48,794 bases of DNA from Burkholderiales bacterium (GTDB taxonomy: Bacteria > Pseudomonadota > Gammaproteobacteria > Burkholderiales > Burkholderiaceae_D). Numbering within the stretch: position 1 is the stretch's first letter; every line of letters begins with the position of its first letter. The notes below the pieces were generated by a model that ran no database searches, was not told the DNA's origin, and saw nothing but the letters and a program-made list of their open reading frames with translations. The position numbers and the translations under genes are program-made. Of the stretch, positions 34,538 to 43,914 are shown one piece after another. The stretch lies in the NCBI GenBank assembly GCA_016200895.1, contig JACQDX010000141.1:1-48794 (forward strand), written 5' to 3'.

Positions 34538-35224
34538 CTATTTTTTAACGGCTTGCATGCGTTCTTTCAGAACGGCTGCAATTTCTCTCTGCTCGACTTC
34601 TACTGCGAAGTCTAACGCGGTCAAACCCAAGTCATTCTTTAAAGTGGGATCAGCCCCTTCTTCCAGTAAAAGATTGACGATAATATGCTTGCCCGAGCGG
34701 GCAGCCATCATCAAAGGTGTAGTCTTGTTTGGTGATTCAGCGTCGATATAAGCTGACTTTTGCAGTAATAAGGCAACAATATCCTTATTGCCGCCCGCCG
34801 CCGCATAGTGCAAGGCACACCAACCGACTTGATTAATCTCGGCACCATGCTCAACCACGGCCTTCGCGAAGGGGAAATTGCCAAGATAGCTGGCCAACAT
34901 CAAAATGGTGTCGCCATTACTGGCCCTGGCTTCAAGTTTGATATCTTTACGATTGAGCAGAACTTGGAACACTTTTTTTGATTCTTCACGCAAAGCGATC
35001 ATCAACAGGGTTTCGCCGCGAATTGCTTCGGTGATATTCACACTCACACCTCTTTGCAATAACTCTTTGACCTTATCAACCTGATCAAAGCGCACAGCAA
35101 AAATCAAATCTTCTTGATCGTCAGCAAAAGCACAGGCAGAAGCTAGCCACAGTAACAAACAAGCCAGGCAACGCAGATGAAATTTTCTTGGTGAAAACAA
35201 TGCAGATGACAAGCCTGTTTGCAT
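34538..35224 (-). CDS. Exported ankyrin-repeat protein
   Basis: A 228-residue protein with a signal peptide (LACLLLWLASACAFA|DD) and about five ankyrin repeats from residue 40 to the end, for example NGDTILMLASYLGNFPFAKA, GWCALHYAAAGGNKDIVALL and KTTPLMMAARSGKHIIVNLL. Ankyrin repeats bind proteins, so this is probably a periplasmic adaptor or inhibitor with an unknown partner. AAGG lies six bases before the ATG and overlaps the tatD stop, so it is co-translated with tatD. The link with tatD looks operonic rather than functional. Confidence 0.85.
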   Translation of the reverse strand: MQTGLSSALFSPRKFHLRCLACLLLWLASACAFADDQEDLIFAVRFDQVDKVKELLQRGVSVNITEAIRGETLLMIALREESKKVFQVLLNRKDIKLEARASNGDTILMLASYLGNFPFAKAVVEHGAEINQVGWCALHYAAAGGNKDIVALLLQKSAYIDAESPNKTTPLMMAARSGKHIIVNLLLEEGADPTLKNDLGLTALDFAVEVEQREIAAVLKERMQAVKK

Positions 35225-35232
35225 ATCAAGCC

Positions 35233-36012
35233 TTAATGGGCAAATTGAAACAGTTGGAAGAAATTCCTGGTCGTGGTCTCTTGAACCTCTTTGACAGAAA
35301 TACCTTTTAAATCTGCCAGAAATTCACCCACATGCCGTACAAAACCAGGCTCGTTCATTTTGCCACGGTGCGGTGCGGGTGCCAGATAAGGTGAGTCAGT
35401 TTCTATCAAAATGCGATCTAGCGGCAAGGCTTTTGCCACTGCCTGTAAATCTTTGGCACTCTTAAAGGTCAGAATGCCAGAGAAGGAAATATAAAACCCC
35501 AAATCCACTGCTGCTTGCGCAACTTCCAGCGACTCAGTAAAGCAATGCATGACACCGGCAACCCCACCCTGTTCTGTGCCTGCGCCCTCTTCTTTCATGA
35601 TGCGTATGGTATCTTCAGCCGCTGCACGGGTATGAATGATAAGTGGTTTGCGGCAGATGCGAGAGGCACGAATATGCTGTCTGAAACGTTCACGCTGCCA
35701 CTCCAGATCGCCCTTCAAGCGAAAGTAGTCAAGTCCGGTTTCGCCGATGGCAATAATTTTATCGTGATCTGCCAGCCTGACCAACTGCTCTGCGCTTGGT
35801 TCTTCTGTTTCTTCATAATCGGGATGCACGCCTACGGATGCATAGATATGGGGATACTGCTCAGCCAATGCCAGCACCTGAGGAAAATCAGGCAGGTCAA
35901 CGGAGACGCACAGCGCATGGGTCACACCATTTTCCTGCATGTTGCCCAATATCTCGGGCAAACGTTCAGCCAGCTCGGGGAAATTGATATGACAATGGGA
36001 ATCAACGTACAT
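35233..36012 (-). CDS. TatD-family metal-dependent hydrolase (YcfH-like)
   Basis: A 259-residue TatD-type hydrolase with a TIM barrel and two metal ions. Relatives have 3'-5' exonuclease or D-aminoacyl-tRNA deacylase-like activity. Signature elements: YVDSHCHINFPEL (metal His pair), VGVHPDYEE, AIGETGLDYFR (metal Glu), PLIIHTRAA, GVMHCFTES, and ILIETDSPYLAP. The ATG at 36012 gives the family start; a longer frame to 36042 adds ten non-conserved residues. It follows lpxB after a hairpin and precedes the ankyrin gene. Confidence 0.88.
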   Translation of the reverse strand: MYVDSHCHINFPELAERLPEILGNMQENGVTHALCVSVDLPDFPQVLALAEQYPHIYASVGVHPDYEETEEPSAEQLVRLADHDKIIAIGETGLDYFRLKGDLEWQRERFRQHIRASRICRKPLIIHTRAAAEDTIRIMKEEGAGTEQGGVAGVMHCFTESLEVAQAAVDLGFYISFSGILTFKSAKDLQAVAKALPLDRILIETDSPYLAPAPHRGKMNEPGFVRHVGEFLADLKGISVKEVQETTTRNFFQLFQFAH

Positions 36013-36058
36013 GCTTGCTACTCTTAAAGAAATTTGGTGCAATGATAGTCAGTAAATA

Positions 36059-36079
36059 CCTGAGGCAAACTGCCTCAGG
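36059..36079 (-). terminator. Hairpin across the lpxB stop codon
   Basis: CCTGAGGCA and TGCCTCAGG form a perfect 9-bp stem with a 3-nt loop. The lpxB TGA (36077-36075) lies in the stem. On the minus strand it is followed by TATTTAC, a poor T tract, so it may be a partial terminator or RNA stabiliser between lpxB and tatD. Confidence 0.5.
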
Positions 36080-37235
36080 ATGCTGAGATCAATTGTAATA
36101 CGGCTTGCGCCGAGACGTTGGCAGTGTCCCGCAAGAGGGAATGATGCATGTCGATGAAGCGCTGTTTCAGGCGCTCCTGCAAGGCATCATCACTTAACTG
36201 CTGCCACAATGCATCTGCCATCACATCTGGACTGGCGGCTGATTGTAAAAATTCTGGCACGAGGAATTCACGTGCCAGTATATTCGGCAAGCCTATCCAT
36301 GGCTGGTAACCCATGTGCCGCAAAATCTGCCATGAAGCTTCCATCATCTTGTAAGCAATCACCATAGGCTTTTTGAACAACGCCACTTCCAGCGACGCCG
36401 TACCTGATGCAACCAGTACCGCATCTGCTGCGGCAATGGCAGTATGAGAGCGGCCATCAATCAGCAACACCGGTACATTATCAAGCTTGGCATCAACCAC
36501 CAGCTTGATGTAATAACTGCGCTGCTTTTCACCAGCCATAGGCACGACGATTTGCAAATGCGGATCACGCTGGCACAGTATCTTTGCTGTCTGGATAAAG
36601 GCTTCAGTATTGTATTTGATCTCGGACATGCGGCTGCCTGGCAAGATCGTGACCACTCTGGCGTTTTTATCCAGGCCCAGCTCGTCCCTGGCGGCCGCCA
36701 TGTCCGTTTCCATGGGGATGACTTGCGCCAGCGGATGACCCACATAAGTCACTGGTATACCTGCCTTGCGGTATATCTCTTCTTCAAAGGGAAACACCAC
36801 CAACATGTGGGAAACTGCTTCAGCTATCTTTTTGATGCGTCCACCACGCCAGGCCCATATCGATGGGCTAATGTAATGCATGGTAGGAATGCCCGCACGC
36901 TTTAGCTGGATTTCCAGATCCAGATTAAAGTCTGGCGCATCAACGCCGATGAAAACATCAGGTTTTTCCAGCAATAACTGTTCACGCAATTGCTTGCGTA
37001 TACCGCTGATTTCACGGTAATGCGCCAGCACTTCAAACAGCCCACGCACGGACAGTTTATCCATGGGCCAGTCGTTGATGAAACCATGCTCAGCCATGCG
37101 TGGGCCGCCTATGCCATGCATGCGCGCATCAGGCAAAGCCGGGCGCAAGCCTGACAGGAGGCGGTTGGCTAGCATGTCGCCGGAAGTTTCTCCGGCTACC
37201 ATCGCAATAATGGGACGATTAGCTTGATTCGTCAC
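36075..37235 (-). CDS. lpxB: Lipid-A-disaccharide synthase
   Basis: A 386-residue GT19 glycosyltransferase. It joins UDP-2,3-diacylglucosamine and lipid X to make the lipid A disaccharide at the inner-membrane face. Visible: IIAMVAGETSGDMLANRLL, ARMHGIGGPRMAEHGF, HYISPSIWAWRGGRIKKI, MLVVFPFEEEIY, VTYVGHPLAQVI, VTILPGSRMSEI and ASGTASLEVALFKKPMVIAY. The start is GTG at 37235: the next in-frame ATG would remove part of the conserved N-terminal strand. It begins 6 nt after lpxA. Confidence 0.96.
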   Translation of the reverse strand: MTNQANRPIIAMVAGETSGDMLANRLLSGLRPALPDARMHGIGGPRMAEHGFINDWPMDKLSVRGLFEVLAHYREISGIRKQLREQLLLEKPDVFIGVDAPDFNLDLEIQLKRAGIPTMHYISPSIWAWRGGRIKKIAEAVSHMLVVFPFEEEIYRKAGIPVTYVGHPLAQVIPMETDMAAARDELGLDKNARVVTILPGSRMSEIKYNTEAFIQTAKILCQRDPHLQIVVPMAGEKQRSYYIKLVVDAKLDNVPVLLIDGRSHTAIAAADAVLVASGTASLEVALFKKPMVIAYKMMEASWQILRHMGYQPWIGLPNILAREFLVPEFLQSAASPDVMADALWQQLSDDALQERLKQRFIDMHHSLLRDTANVSAQAVLQLISAS

Positions 37236-37241
37236 AGCAGC

Positions 37242-38030
37242 TTAACGGACGATGCCACGTGTTGCAGCATCCAGGAAATGACGCATGGACTGTACATGAA
37301 GTGCCACCTCAGCTTCCAGTTCAGCAATCTGCTCATCTATCGCTGCTTTGGCTTCTTCCAGAGTCAGGCCAGATTTATAAATCAGTTTATAAGACTGGCG
37401 TATGGCTGAAATTTGCTCGCGGCTAAAGCCACGACGTTTCAAACCTTCAACATTAATGCCATGGGCTGCTGCCGGATTGCCATTCAACATGACGAACGGC
37501 GGTACGTCCTGCAACAAGGATGTGCCCATGCCGCACATTGCATGTGCACCTATCTTGCAGAACTGATGGACATTGGTAAAACCACCCAAAATCACCCAAT
37601 CACCAACATGTACATGACCAGCCAAAGCGGCGTTATTGGCGAATATGACGTTGTTGCCGACCTGGCAGTCATGCGCCAGATGCACATAGGCCATGATCCA
37701 GTTATCGTTACCCAGGCGGGTGATGCCATTATCCTGAACCGTGCCCAGGTTGAAGGTGCAAAATTCACGAATGACGTTATTGTCACCAATTTCCAGACGT
37801 GTAGGTTCACCCGCATACTTCTTGTCTTGCGGTGCCGCACCTATCGATGAGAACTGGTAAAAAGTATTGTTGCGGCCTATCGTCGTATGTCCTTCAATGA
37901 CGACGTGCGGGCCTATCTTGGTACCCTCAGCTATCGTCACATTGGGGCCGATAATGGAATAGGCACCCACTTCAACTGTGCTATCCAGCTTGGCTTTAGG
38001 GTCAATCAGCGCACTTGGGTGGATATGCAT
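37242..38030 (-). CDS. lpxA: UDP-N-acetylglucosamine acyltransferase
   Basis: A 262-residue trimeric left-handed beta-helix enzyme that performs the first step of lipid A synthesis (3-O-acylation of UDP-GlcNAc). The N-terminus IHPSALIDPKAKLDSTVEVG and repeated hexapeptides (IGPNVTIAEGTKIGPHVVIE) are typical. The catalytic His is in YVHLAHDCQVG. The helical C-terminal domain begins near GLKRRGFSREQI. AGGAGG lies seven bases before the ATG. It starts 2 nt after fabZ. Confidence 0.96.
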   Translation of the reverse strand: MHIHPSALIDPKAKLDSTVEVGAYSIIGPNVTIAEGTKIGPHVVIEGHTTIGRNNTFYQFSSIGAAPQDKKYAGEPTRLEIGDNNVIREFCTFNLGTVQDNGITRLGNDNWIMAYVHLAHDCQVGNNVIFANNAALAGHVHVGDWVILGGFTNVHQFCKIGAHAMCGMGTSLLQDVPPFVMLNGNPAAAHGINVEGLKRRGFSREQISAIRQSYKLIYKSGLTLEEAKAAIDEQIAELEAEVALHVQSMRHFLDAATRGIVR

Positions 38031-38032
38031 GA

Positions 38033-38494
38033 TTAGCCCTCCTTCGCTTCATCTTTCGTACGCATGGTGCACATCAATTCACCTTCTACTGCCAATTGGC
38101 CATCGACTGTCGCCCTGGCCTTGTATTTCCAGATACCGCGCGCAACCTTGATGATTTCGACTTCCATTTTCAACTGGTCACCAGGTTCAACCGGACGTTT
38201 GAAACGTGCGCCATCAATGCCAAGGAAATACACAATGGTATTTTCATCCGGCTTTTGTCCCATGGTCAGGAATGAGAGGATGGCAGCAGTCTGCGCCATC
38301 GCTTCTATCATCAATACGCCAGGCATGACGGGTTTGTTCGGGAAATGCCCGTTAAAAAACTCTTCGTTCGCCGTGACATTCTTGATGGCGGTAATGGTTT
38401 TCCCATTTTCCCAGCTCAGCACGCGATCAACCAGCAACATAGGGTAACGGTGCGGCAGGTATTCTTTGATTTGATTAATGTCCAGGCTATTCAT
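38033..38494 (-). CDS. fabZ: 3-hydroxyacyl-[acyl-carrier-protein] dehydratase FabZ
   Basis: A 153-residue hot-dog-fold dehydratase of fatty acid elongation, which competes with LpxA/LpxD for hydroxyacyl-ACP. The signature FNGHFPNKPVMPGVLMIEAM carries the catalytic His and Glu. IKEYLPHRYPMLLVDRVL is the usual start. It overlaps lpxD by 8 nt, so translation is coupled and supply of fatty acids and lipid A is balanced. Confidence 0.97.
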   Translation of the reverse strand: MNSLDINQIKEYLPHRYPMLLVDRVLSWENGKTITAIKNVTANEEFFNGHFPNKPVMPGVLMIEAMAQTAAILSFLTMGQKPDENTIVYFLGIDGARFKRPVEPGDQLKMEVEIIKVARGIWKYKARATVDGQLAVEGELMCTMRTKDEAKEG

Positions 38495-39548
38495 GATCTT
38501 TTTCAGTCAGTGTTTTCATTGTTTTTTCGAGGTAACGCATTTTTTCGCGCATACCCGATAAATTGCGAACGATTGCAGCAGTTTTTTCCCAGTCAGCATT
38601 TTTTGCCAATGGGTAGAAACCGGTATATTGCCCCGGCTCCAGGATGGATCGCGACACCATGCTGGCAGAGGAAATATGCACATTGTCGACGATGGTCAGG
38701 TGACCCAGCACCATGGCCGCACCACCGAATGTGCAATATTTGCCTATCTTGGCACTACCCGCCACACCTACGCAACCTGCCATGGCAGTATGCGCGCCTA
38801 TGTGGCAGTTATGGCCTATTTGTATCTGGTTATCCAGCTTTACGCCTTCTTCTATGATGGTGTCAGCCAGGGCACCACGATCTATACTGGTATTCGCACC
38901 GATTTCTACATCGTCACTGATCAGCACCCTTCCCGTTTGCGGGATTTTTATCCATTGGCCTTTTTCATTGGCAAAGCCAAAACCATCAGCGCCTATCACT
39001 GCGCCAGAATGGATAATGCAACGCTGTCCCAGGACGCAATAGTCATAAATGCTGACATTCGCATGGATCAGGCTATTGTCACCAATCACCACGCCTCGAC
39101 CTATCACTACACCTGGCTTGATAACGACATGTTCACCAATCACCGCCTCGGCATCAATACTGGCATTTGCGCCTACGCTGGCAGTTGCAGCAACTATTGC
39201 ATGGGAACTAACCCAGGCAGCAGGATGCACACCGATAGTTGGAGGTATGGCATTGAGCGAAGCAAAATATTGTGCAGCTCGGGCAAAATACACGTAAGGC
39301 TGCGGCACAATCAAACAGATGCCAACATAGTCTTTGCCAATTTGCTCAAAATCAGCCTGCGTCAATATCAATGCAGCAGCTTGCGTAGCCGCTGCCTGAT
39401 GACGTAATTTAGGATTGGATAAAAAGGTAATATGCTGCTCACTGGCTTCGCTCAAAGGAGCAATGCCAGTAACGGTAATATCAGGTGAACCAGTCAACTG
39501 ACCACCGAAGCGATCGACCAATTCACCCAGCCGAATGCTTGCGGTCAT
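38487..39548 (-). CDS. lpxD: UDP-3-O-acylglucosamine N-acyltransferase
   Basis: A 353-residue enzyme that adds the second acyl chain in lipid A synthesis. The N-terminal uridine-binding domain (1-100, ITVTGIAPLSEASEQHITFL) is followed by a left-handed beta-helix. The catalytic His region is LDNQIQIGHNCHIGAHTAMA. GADGFGFANEKGQWIKIPQT and EIGANTSIDRGALADTII are conserved family segments. It begins 5 nt after skp and overlaps fabZ at its end. Confidence 0.97.
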   Translation of the reverse strand: MTASIRLGELVDRFGGQLTGSPDITVTGIAPLSEASEQHITFLSNPKLRHQAAATQAAALILTQADFEQIGKDYVGICLIVPQPYVYFARAAQYFASLNAIPPTIGVHPAAWVSSHAIVAATASVGANASIDAEAVIGEHVVIKPGVVIGRGVVIGDNSLIHANVSIYDYCVLGQRCIIHSGAVIGADGFGFANEKGQWIKIPQTGRVLISDDVEIGANTSIDRGALADTIIEEGVKLDNQIQIGHNCHIGAHTAMAGCVGVAGSAKIGKYCTFGGAAMVLGHLTIVDNVHISSASMVSRSILEPGQYTGFYPLAKNADWEKTAAIVRNLSGMREKMRYLEKTMKTLTEKDHE

Positions 39549-39553
39549 AGGAA

Positions 39554-40072
39554 TTATTTGGAAAGTGCTTTGAGAACTTTGTCAGTAATGTCGATACGGG
39601 CACTGTGATAGACAGAATCTTGCAAGACCAGGTCAATTTTTTCAACTTCTGCAATTTGTTTGATCACTTTTTGTGCGCGCTCCACTAGTGACGCAATCTC
39701 TTCATTCTGACGTTGATTCACATCTTCATTGTAAGAACGTTGCTTGCGTTTGAAGGCCTGATCCAATTCCGTAATTTCACGTTGACGAACAACACGGTCA
39801 GCTTCTGACAATAAAGGCGCATCTTTTTCATACTTCTCAGCTGTCGCCTTTAATTTCTTTGCCAGATTTTCCAGTTCTTCGCCACGCTTTTGAAATTCAA
39901 TTTTCAGTTTGGCCTCTGCCGCTTTTGCCGGCACGGATTCACGCATCACTCTTTGAGAATCAAAGATGGCTATTTTGGTGTCTTGCGCCTGAGCTTGAGC
40001 AACGCTGAAAACGCAAGCCGCACAAACCATCAAGCGTTGCAACAATTTGGTCGGGGTAGTATGTTGACTCAA
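39554..40072 (-). CDS. skp: Periplasmic chaperone Skp/OmpH
   Basis: A 172-residue periplasmic holdase for unfolded outer-membrane proteins on the way to BamA. A signal peptide ends at QAQA|QD. The mature part starts TKIAIFDSQRVMRES and continues into long coiled-coil tentacles (about 60-135). I chose the TTG at 40072 because GGAG (40082-40079) lies six bases before it and it gives a normal signal peptide. The ATG at 40114 would add 14 residues that spoil the signal peptide. It is in the standard place after bamA. Confidence 0.9.
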   Translation of the reverse strand: MSQHTTPTKLLQRLMVCAACVFSVAQAQAQDTKIAIFDSQRVMRESVPAKAAEAKLKIEFQKRGEELENLAKKLKATAEKYEKDAPLLSEADRVVRQREITELDQAFKRKQRSYNEDVNQRQNEEIASLVERAQKVIKQIAEVEKIDLVLQDSVYHSARIDITDKVLKALSK

Positions 40073-40122
40073 AATAATCTCCGTAACACGTACTAAAACA
40101 AAACACAGCCACACATAAGCAA

Positions 40123-42471
40123 TTAGAACCCTGTTCCCATCTGGAACTGGAATGTCTGCTTCTTATCATCCGTCTTGGCATTCAAAGCCTTACCAAAACT
40201 CAGCTTCAACGGGCCAACCGGCGATATCCAGCTTATACCTATACCAGCAGAAAAACGTAAGTCTTTCGCCCGGATTTTTTGACCTTCATCAAATACATTG
40301 CCGCCGTCCACAAAAGTGAACCAGCGCAAGGACTTATCGGCACCCGGGAATGGAATCTGCAATTCTACATTAGCCAGCAAGCGGGTTGCACCACCCAGTG
40401 CATCGCCATTTGGATCTTTGGTACCCAAAGAAGATGGCTCATAGCCGCGCACCGAGCCTATACCACCAGCATAGAAGTTCTTAAACAATGGATAAGGCTT
40501 GCCACCCAAACCATGACCGTAATCGATTTCACCGTTCAAGGCCAAAACAAAAGAGCGATAAACAGGCTGGAATAATTGCGCATTATAAATCGCACGATAA
40601 TATTTAAAGCTGCCTACAGCTGCCAATTCCAGGTTGGCGCGCTGATAACGACCAATTGTTGGCGTCAATACGCTATCACGGCTATCCCTTTGCCAGGCTG
40701 CAGTCAATGGGAAGGAATTTGTTACAGCTTCACCAATACCATAGTCAATCGCCGTCGTATTCTTGGAGCCAGTGCCATAGTCCGAAACATATTTCAGGTA
40801 ACGGTATGGGCTGCCATAGTAAGTTTCAACCTTGGTACGTTCAAAGCCAAGACCAAAGAAGACAGTATCAACCTCAGAGAATGGCACGCCAAAACGTAAA
40901 GCGCCGCCAGTAGTCTGAATTTTATAGTCACCAATACTACCGATAATCGGACGTGTTGTGCGGATGTAAACTTCCACATTGCGGCTTACACCATCATCTG
41001 TGAAATAAGGATCAGTATGAGAAAGAGCAATCGTACGGTTTTGACGGCTGGTATTGATATCCAGCCCTATCGTATCGCCGCTACCAAAGGCATTAGCTTG
41101 CTGAATGGAACCTGTCAGTGTCAGTCTTTCAGCACTGGAGTAACCAGCACCAAACATCAGGTTACCAGTAGGTTTTTCAGTAACAGTCAGGTTGACGTCG
41201 ACTTGATCAACACTGGTCGGCACTTCTGGCGTTTCTATCGTAACATCTTTAAAGTAGCCAAGACGTTCTACGCGGTCGCGTGAAGTTTTGATTTTCTCAC
41301 CGTCATACCAGGAACTTTCAAACTGACGGAATTCGCGGCGGATAACTTCATCACGGGTGCGGGTATTACCGGCGAGATTGATACGACGTACATAAACGCG
41401 CTTGCCTGGATCAACAAAGATGGTGAATGCAACTTCTTTCTTTTCCTTATTCAGGGTAGGATTCGCATTAACATTAGCAAAAGCATAACCAAAATTACCC
41501 ATGCGTTCAGAAATACGCTTGGTACTTTCAGTCAGACGAGCTGCATTATAGATATTGCCTTTTTTGAGCAACAACAAAGAGGCCAATTCCTCTTCCCTGC
41601 CCATGGTGTCGCCTTCAAGCTTGATATCGGAGACGGTATATTTATCTCCTTCATCAATATTAATGGTGATGTAAATGTCTTTTTTGTCCGGGGTGATGGA
41701 AATCTGGGTAGACAAAATCTGCATTTCCAGATAACCGCGATTTTGATAGAACGAGCGCAAAGTTTCGATATCGCCAGACAGTTTTTGCTTGGAATATTGA
41801 TCGGCCTTGGTGTACCAGGTAAACCAGCCAGGTGTCGTCAAGGTCAGCAAATCACGGATTTCGCCGTCAGAAAAATCTTTATTACCAATAATATTGATTT
41901 GGGCAATCTTTGCCACATCACCTTCATCCACGGCAAAAGTGACGTTCACACGATTACGTTCTATCGGTGTGATGGTAGTAGTGATTTGCATGCCATACAA
42001 GCCCTTGGACAGGTATTGGCGTTTGAGTTCTTGCTCGGCACGGTCAACTGTTGCCTTATCGAAAATACGTGATTCACCTACGCCTATGTCTTTCAAGGCT
42101 TTGACGAGTGCATCTTTTTCAAATTCTTTAGTGCCAGTGAATTCTACGCCAGCAATAGTGGGACGTTCTTCCAGCAAGACGATCAATACACCATCTTGTA
42201 CTTCTATCTGAACATCCTTGAAGAAACCCGTTGCATACAGGGACTTGATCGCAGTTGTACTTTTCGCGTCATCAAATTGTTCGCCAACTTTTACCGGCAA
42301 ATAACTAAATACAGTACCAGCCTCCGTCCGTTGCAAGCCTTCTACACGTATATCCTTGACGGTGAAGGGCTCAATCGCCAGTGCGTTTCCGGTGCAAAGT
42401 GCTAATGCCGCCAAAGATAAAGCATGACGACGAAAATGGGCTAAAGTGAACTGCTCGATATGTAATTTCAT
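40123..42471 (-). CDS. bamA: Outer-membrane protein assembly factor BamA
   Basis: A 782-residue Omp85 protein that inserts beta-barrel proteins in the outer membrane. The signal peptide ends at NALA|IE. Five POTRA domains span about 34-435 (the first starts FTVKDIRVEGLQRTEAGTVF). The C-terminal 16-stranded barrel has the loop-6 motif SVRGYEPSSLG and ends with a terminal Phe (FQMGTGF), the usual OMP signal. The start ATG lacks a strong ribosome-binding site. 69 nt separate it from rseP. Confidence 0.97.
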   Translation of the reverse strand: MKLHIEQFTLAHFRRHALSLAALALCTGNALAIEPFTVKDIRVEGLQRTEAGTVFSYLPVKVGEQFDDAKSTTAIKSLYATGFFKDVQIEVQDGVLIVLLEERPTIAGVEFTGTKEFEKDALVKALKDIGVGESRIFDKATVDRAEQELKRQYLSKGLYGMQITTTITPIERNRVNVTFAVDEGDVAKIAQINIIGNKDFSDGEIRDLLTLTTPGWFTWYTKADQYSKQKLSGDIETLRSFYQNRGYLEMQILSTQISITPDKKDIYITINIDEGDKYTVSDIKLEGDTMGREEELASLLLLKKGNIYNAARLTESTKRISERMGNFGYAFANVNANPTLNKEKKEVAFTIFVDPGKRVYVRRINLAGNTRTRDEVIRREFRQFESSWYDGEKIKTSRDRVERLGYFKDVTIETPEVPTSVDQVDVNLTVTEKPTGNLMFGAGYSSAERLTLTGSIQQANAFGSGDTIGLDINTSRQNRTIALSHTDPYFTDDGVSRNVEVYIRTTRPIIGSIGDYKIQTTGGALRFGVPFSEVDTVFFGLGFERTKVETYYGSPYRYLKYVSDYGTGSKNTTAIDYGIGEAVTNSFPLTAAWQRDSRDSVLTPTIGRYQRANLELAAVGSFKYYRAIYNAQLFQPVYRSFVLALNGEIDYGHGLGGKPYPLFKNFYAGGIGSVRGYEPSSLGTKDPNGDALGGATRLLANVELQIPFPGADKSLRWFTFVDGGNVFDEGQKIRAKDLRFSAGIGISWISPVGPLKLSFGKALNAKTDDKKQTFQFQMGTGF

Positions 42472-42540
42472 TGGGTATAAATTTCTTTCAATACTCTCAA
42501 TATTGCTATCTGAAATGAGTTTCTGTCATCAAGCCGACTA

Positions 42541-43914
42541 TTATGACATTTTCCGGGCAATGTCATTAAAAAAAGCTATCGCCATCATCGTCAATAGCAA
42601 AAAAACTCCGACCCGCTGCCCCATTTCGACGTAACGGTCTTTTAAAGGTTTCCCCGTTAAAACTTCCAGCGAATAATACAACAAATGCCCACCATCCAAA
42701 ACCGGTATCGGTAGTAAATTCATCACCCCAAGGCTAATACTGATGGCCGCTATGAAGGCAAGGTAAGTAATCAAGCCTGTTCTGGCAGTCTGTTCGGCAT
42801 AATCAGCGATAGTCAGTGGACCGGTTATGTTCTTTAGAGAAACACTACCAGTCAATATTTTGCCCATCATTTTCAGGCTGAAGATGCTGGTATCCCAGGT
42901 TTTTTCAACAGACTTTATAAATGCTTGCAGGGGCCTTGCCTGCACTACTGTCATTTCAGCAACCATAGGCTGCAATTTCACTTTCATCAGCCCCACTGTT
43001 TGCCCGCTGACTTCCTGGCTTACAGGTGTGACCTCTACCTCAAACTTATTGCCTTTCCTTTCAACCAATAGTTTCAACGGCTTATCCGGATTGGCGTTGA
43101 CGATTTGACGAAAATCTATGACATCAAGCAAAGGTTTTTGTCCAATTTCAAGAATCCGGTCGCCGGCCTGCAAGCCTGCACGCATTGCGGGGCTGTCAGG
43201 CAACAAATCGTCCAAAATAACTTCTGCGCTACCAGCAAGATTCAAGCCAAGATGCTGCAAAATATCAGCATCAGCCTCTCTTGCACCCAGTTCTTGAAGT
43301 GGAATTTCTACAGAAATTGGTGCATTGCCACTAATTTGTCGAGGATAGGTACGCTGTACCTCCAGTACCGGATTTTGCCTATTGATGCCAGCCTGCAGCA
43401 TTTTCCAGCGGAATTCTGACCAGCTTTGTATATGCTCGCCATTGATGGCGGTAACCAGATCCCCATAACGCAACCCGGCTTTATAAGCGATAGATGATTC
43501 AGACCCTACACGTACTTTGGCAACCGGTTCTGGCACACCATGCACAAACAACACTGTATAAAGGAAAATAGCCAATAGAAAATTGGCTATCGGGCCAGCA
43601 GCGACGATGGCAATGCGCTTCCAGACTGATTGTTGGCAGAATTCGCGGGACAGTTCATTTGGATCAATATTTTCTGCCCCCATCTCACGTGCGTCCAGCA
43701 TTTTGACGTAACCACCAAGTGGCAGAATGGAGATGGCCCATTCAGTCTGGTCTTTACCCAAGCGTTTTGAGTAAATGACTTTGCCCATACCCAGAGAAAA
43801 GCGCAAAACCTTGACGCCGCACCAGCGCGCGACAATATAGTGCCCGAATTCATGGATAGTGACCAATATGCCCAAGGTCACAAGGAAAGCTAGAATTTGG
43901 TGTAAGACAATCAT
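42541..43914 (-). CDS. rseP: RIP metalloprotease RseP
   Basis: A 457-residue inner-membrane site-2 zinc protease. It cleaves the anti-sigma factor RseA in the envelope-stress response and removes signal-peptide remnants. The HEFGH zinc motif is at residues 21-25 in the first membrane segment. A PDZ region follows (about 120-300; RYGDLVTAINGEHIQSWSEF and AGLQAGDRILEIGQ). The late NLLPIPVLDGGHLLYY supplies the third zinc ligand. Its ATG overlaps the dxr stop in ATGA, so translation is coupled. Confidence 0.96.
   Translation of the reverse strand: MIVLHQILAFLVTLGILVTIHEFGHYIVARWCGVKVLRFSLGMGKVIYSKRLGKDQTEWAISILPLGGYVKMLDAREMGAENIDPNELSREFCQQSVWKRIAIVAAGPIANFLLAIFLYTVLFVHGVPEPVAKVRVGSESSIAYKAGLRYGDLVTAINGEHIQSWSEFRWKMLQAGINRQNPVLEVQRTYPRQISGNAPISVEIPLQELGAREADADILQHLGLNLAGSAEVILDDLLPDSPAMRAGLQAGDRILEIGQKPLLDVIDFRQIVNANPDKPLKLLVERKGNKFEVEVTPVSQEVSGQTVGLMKVKLQPMVAEMTVVQARPLQAFIKSVEKTWDTSIFSLKMMGKILTGSVSLKNITGPLTIADYAEQTARTGLITYLAFIAAISISLGVMNLLPIPVLDGGHLLYYSLEVLTGKPLKDRYVEMGQRVGVFLLLTMMAIAFFNDIARKMS

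Noticed and set aside
38628..39407. 259-codon plus-strand open frame
   Set aside because: Antisense to lpxD; its length reflects the repeated hexapeptide codons.
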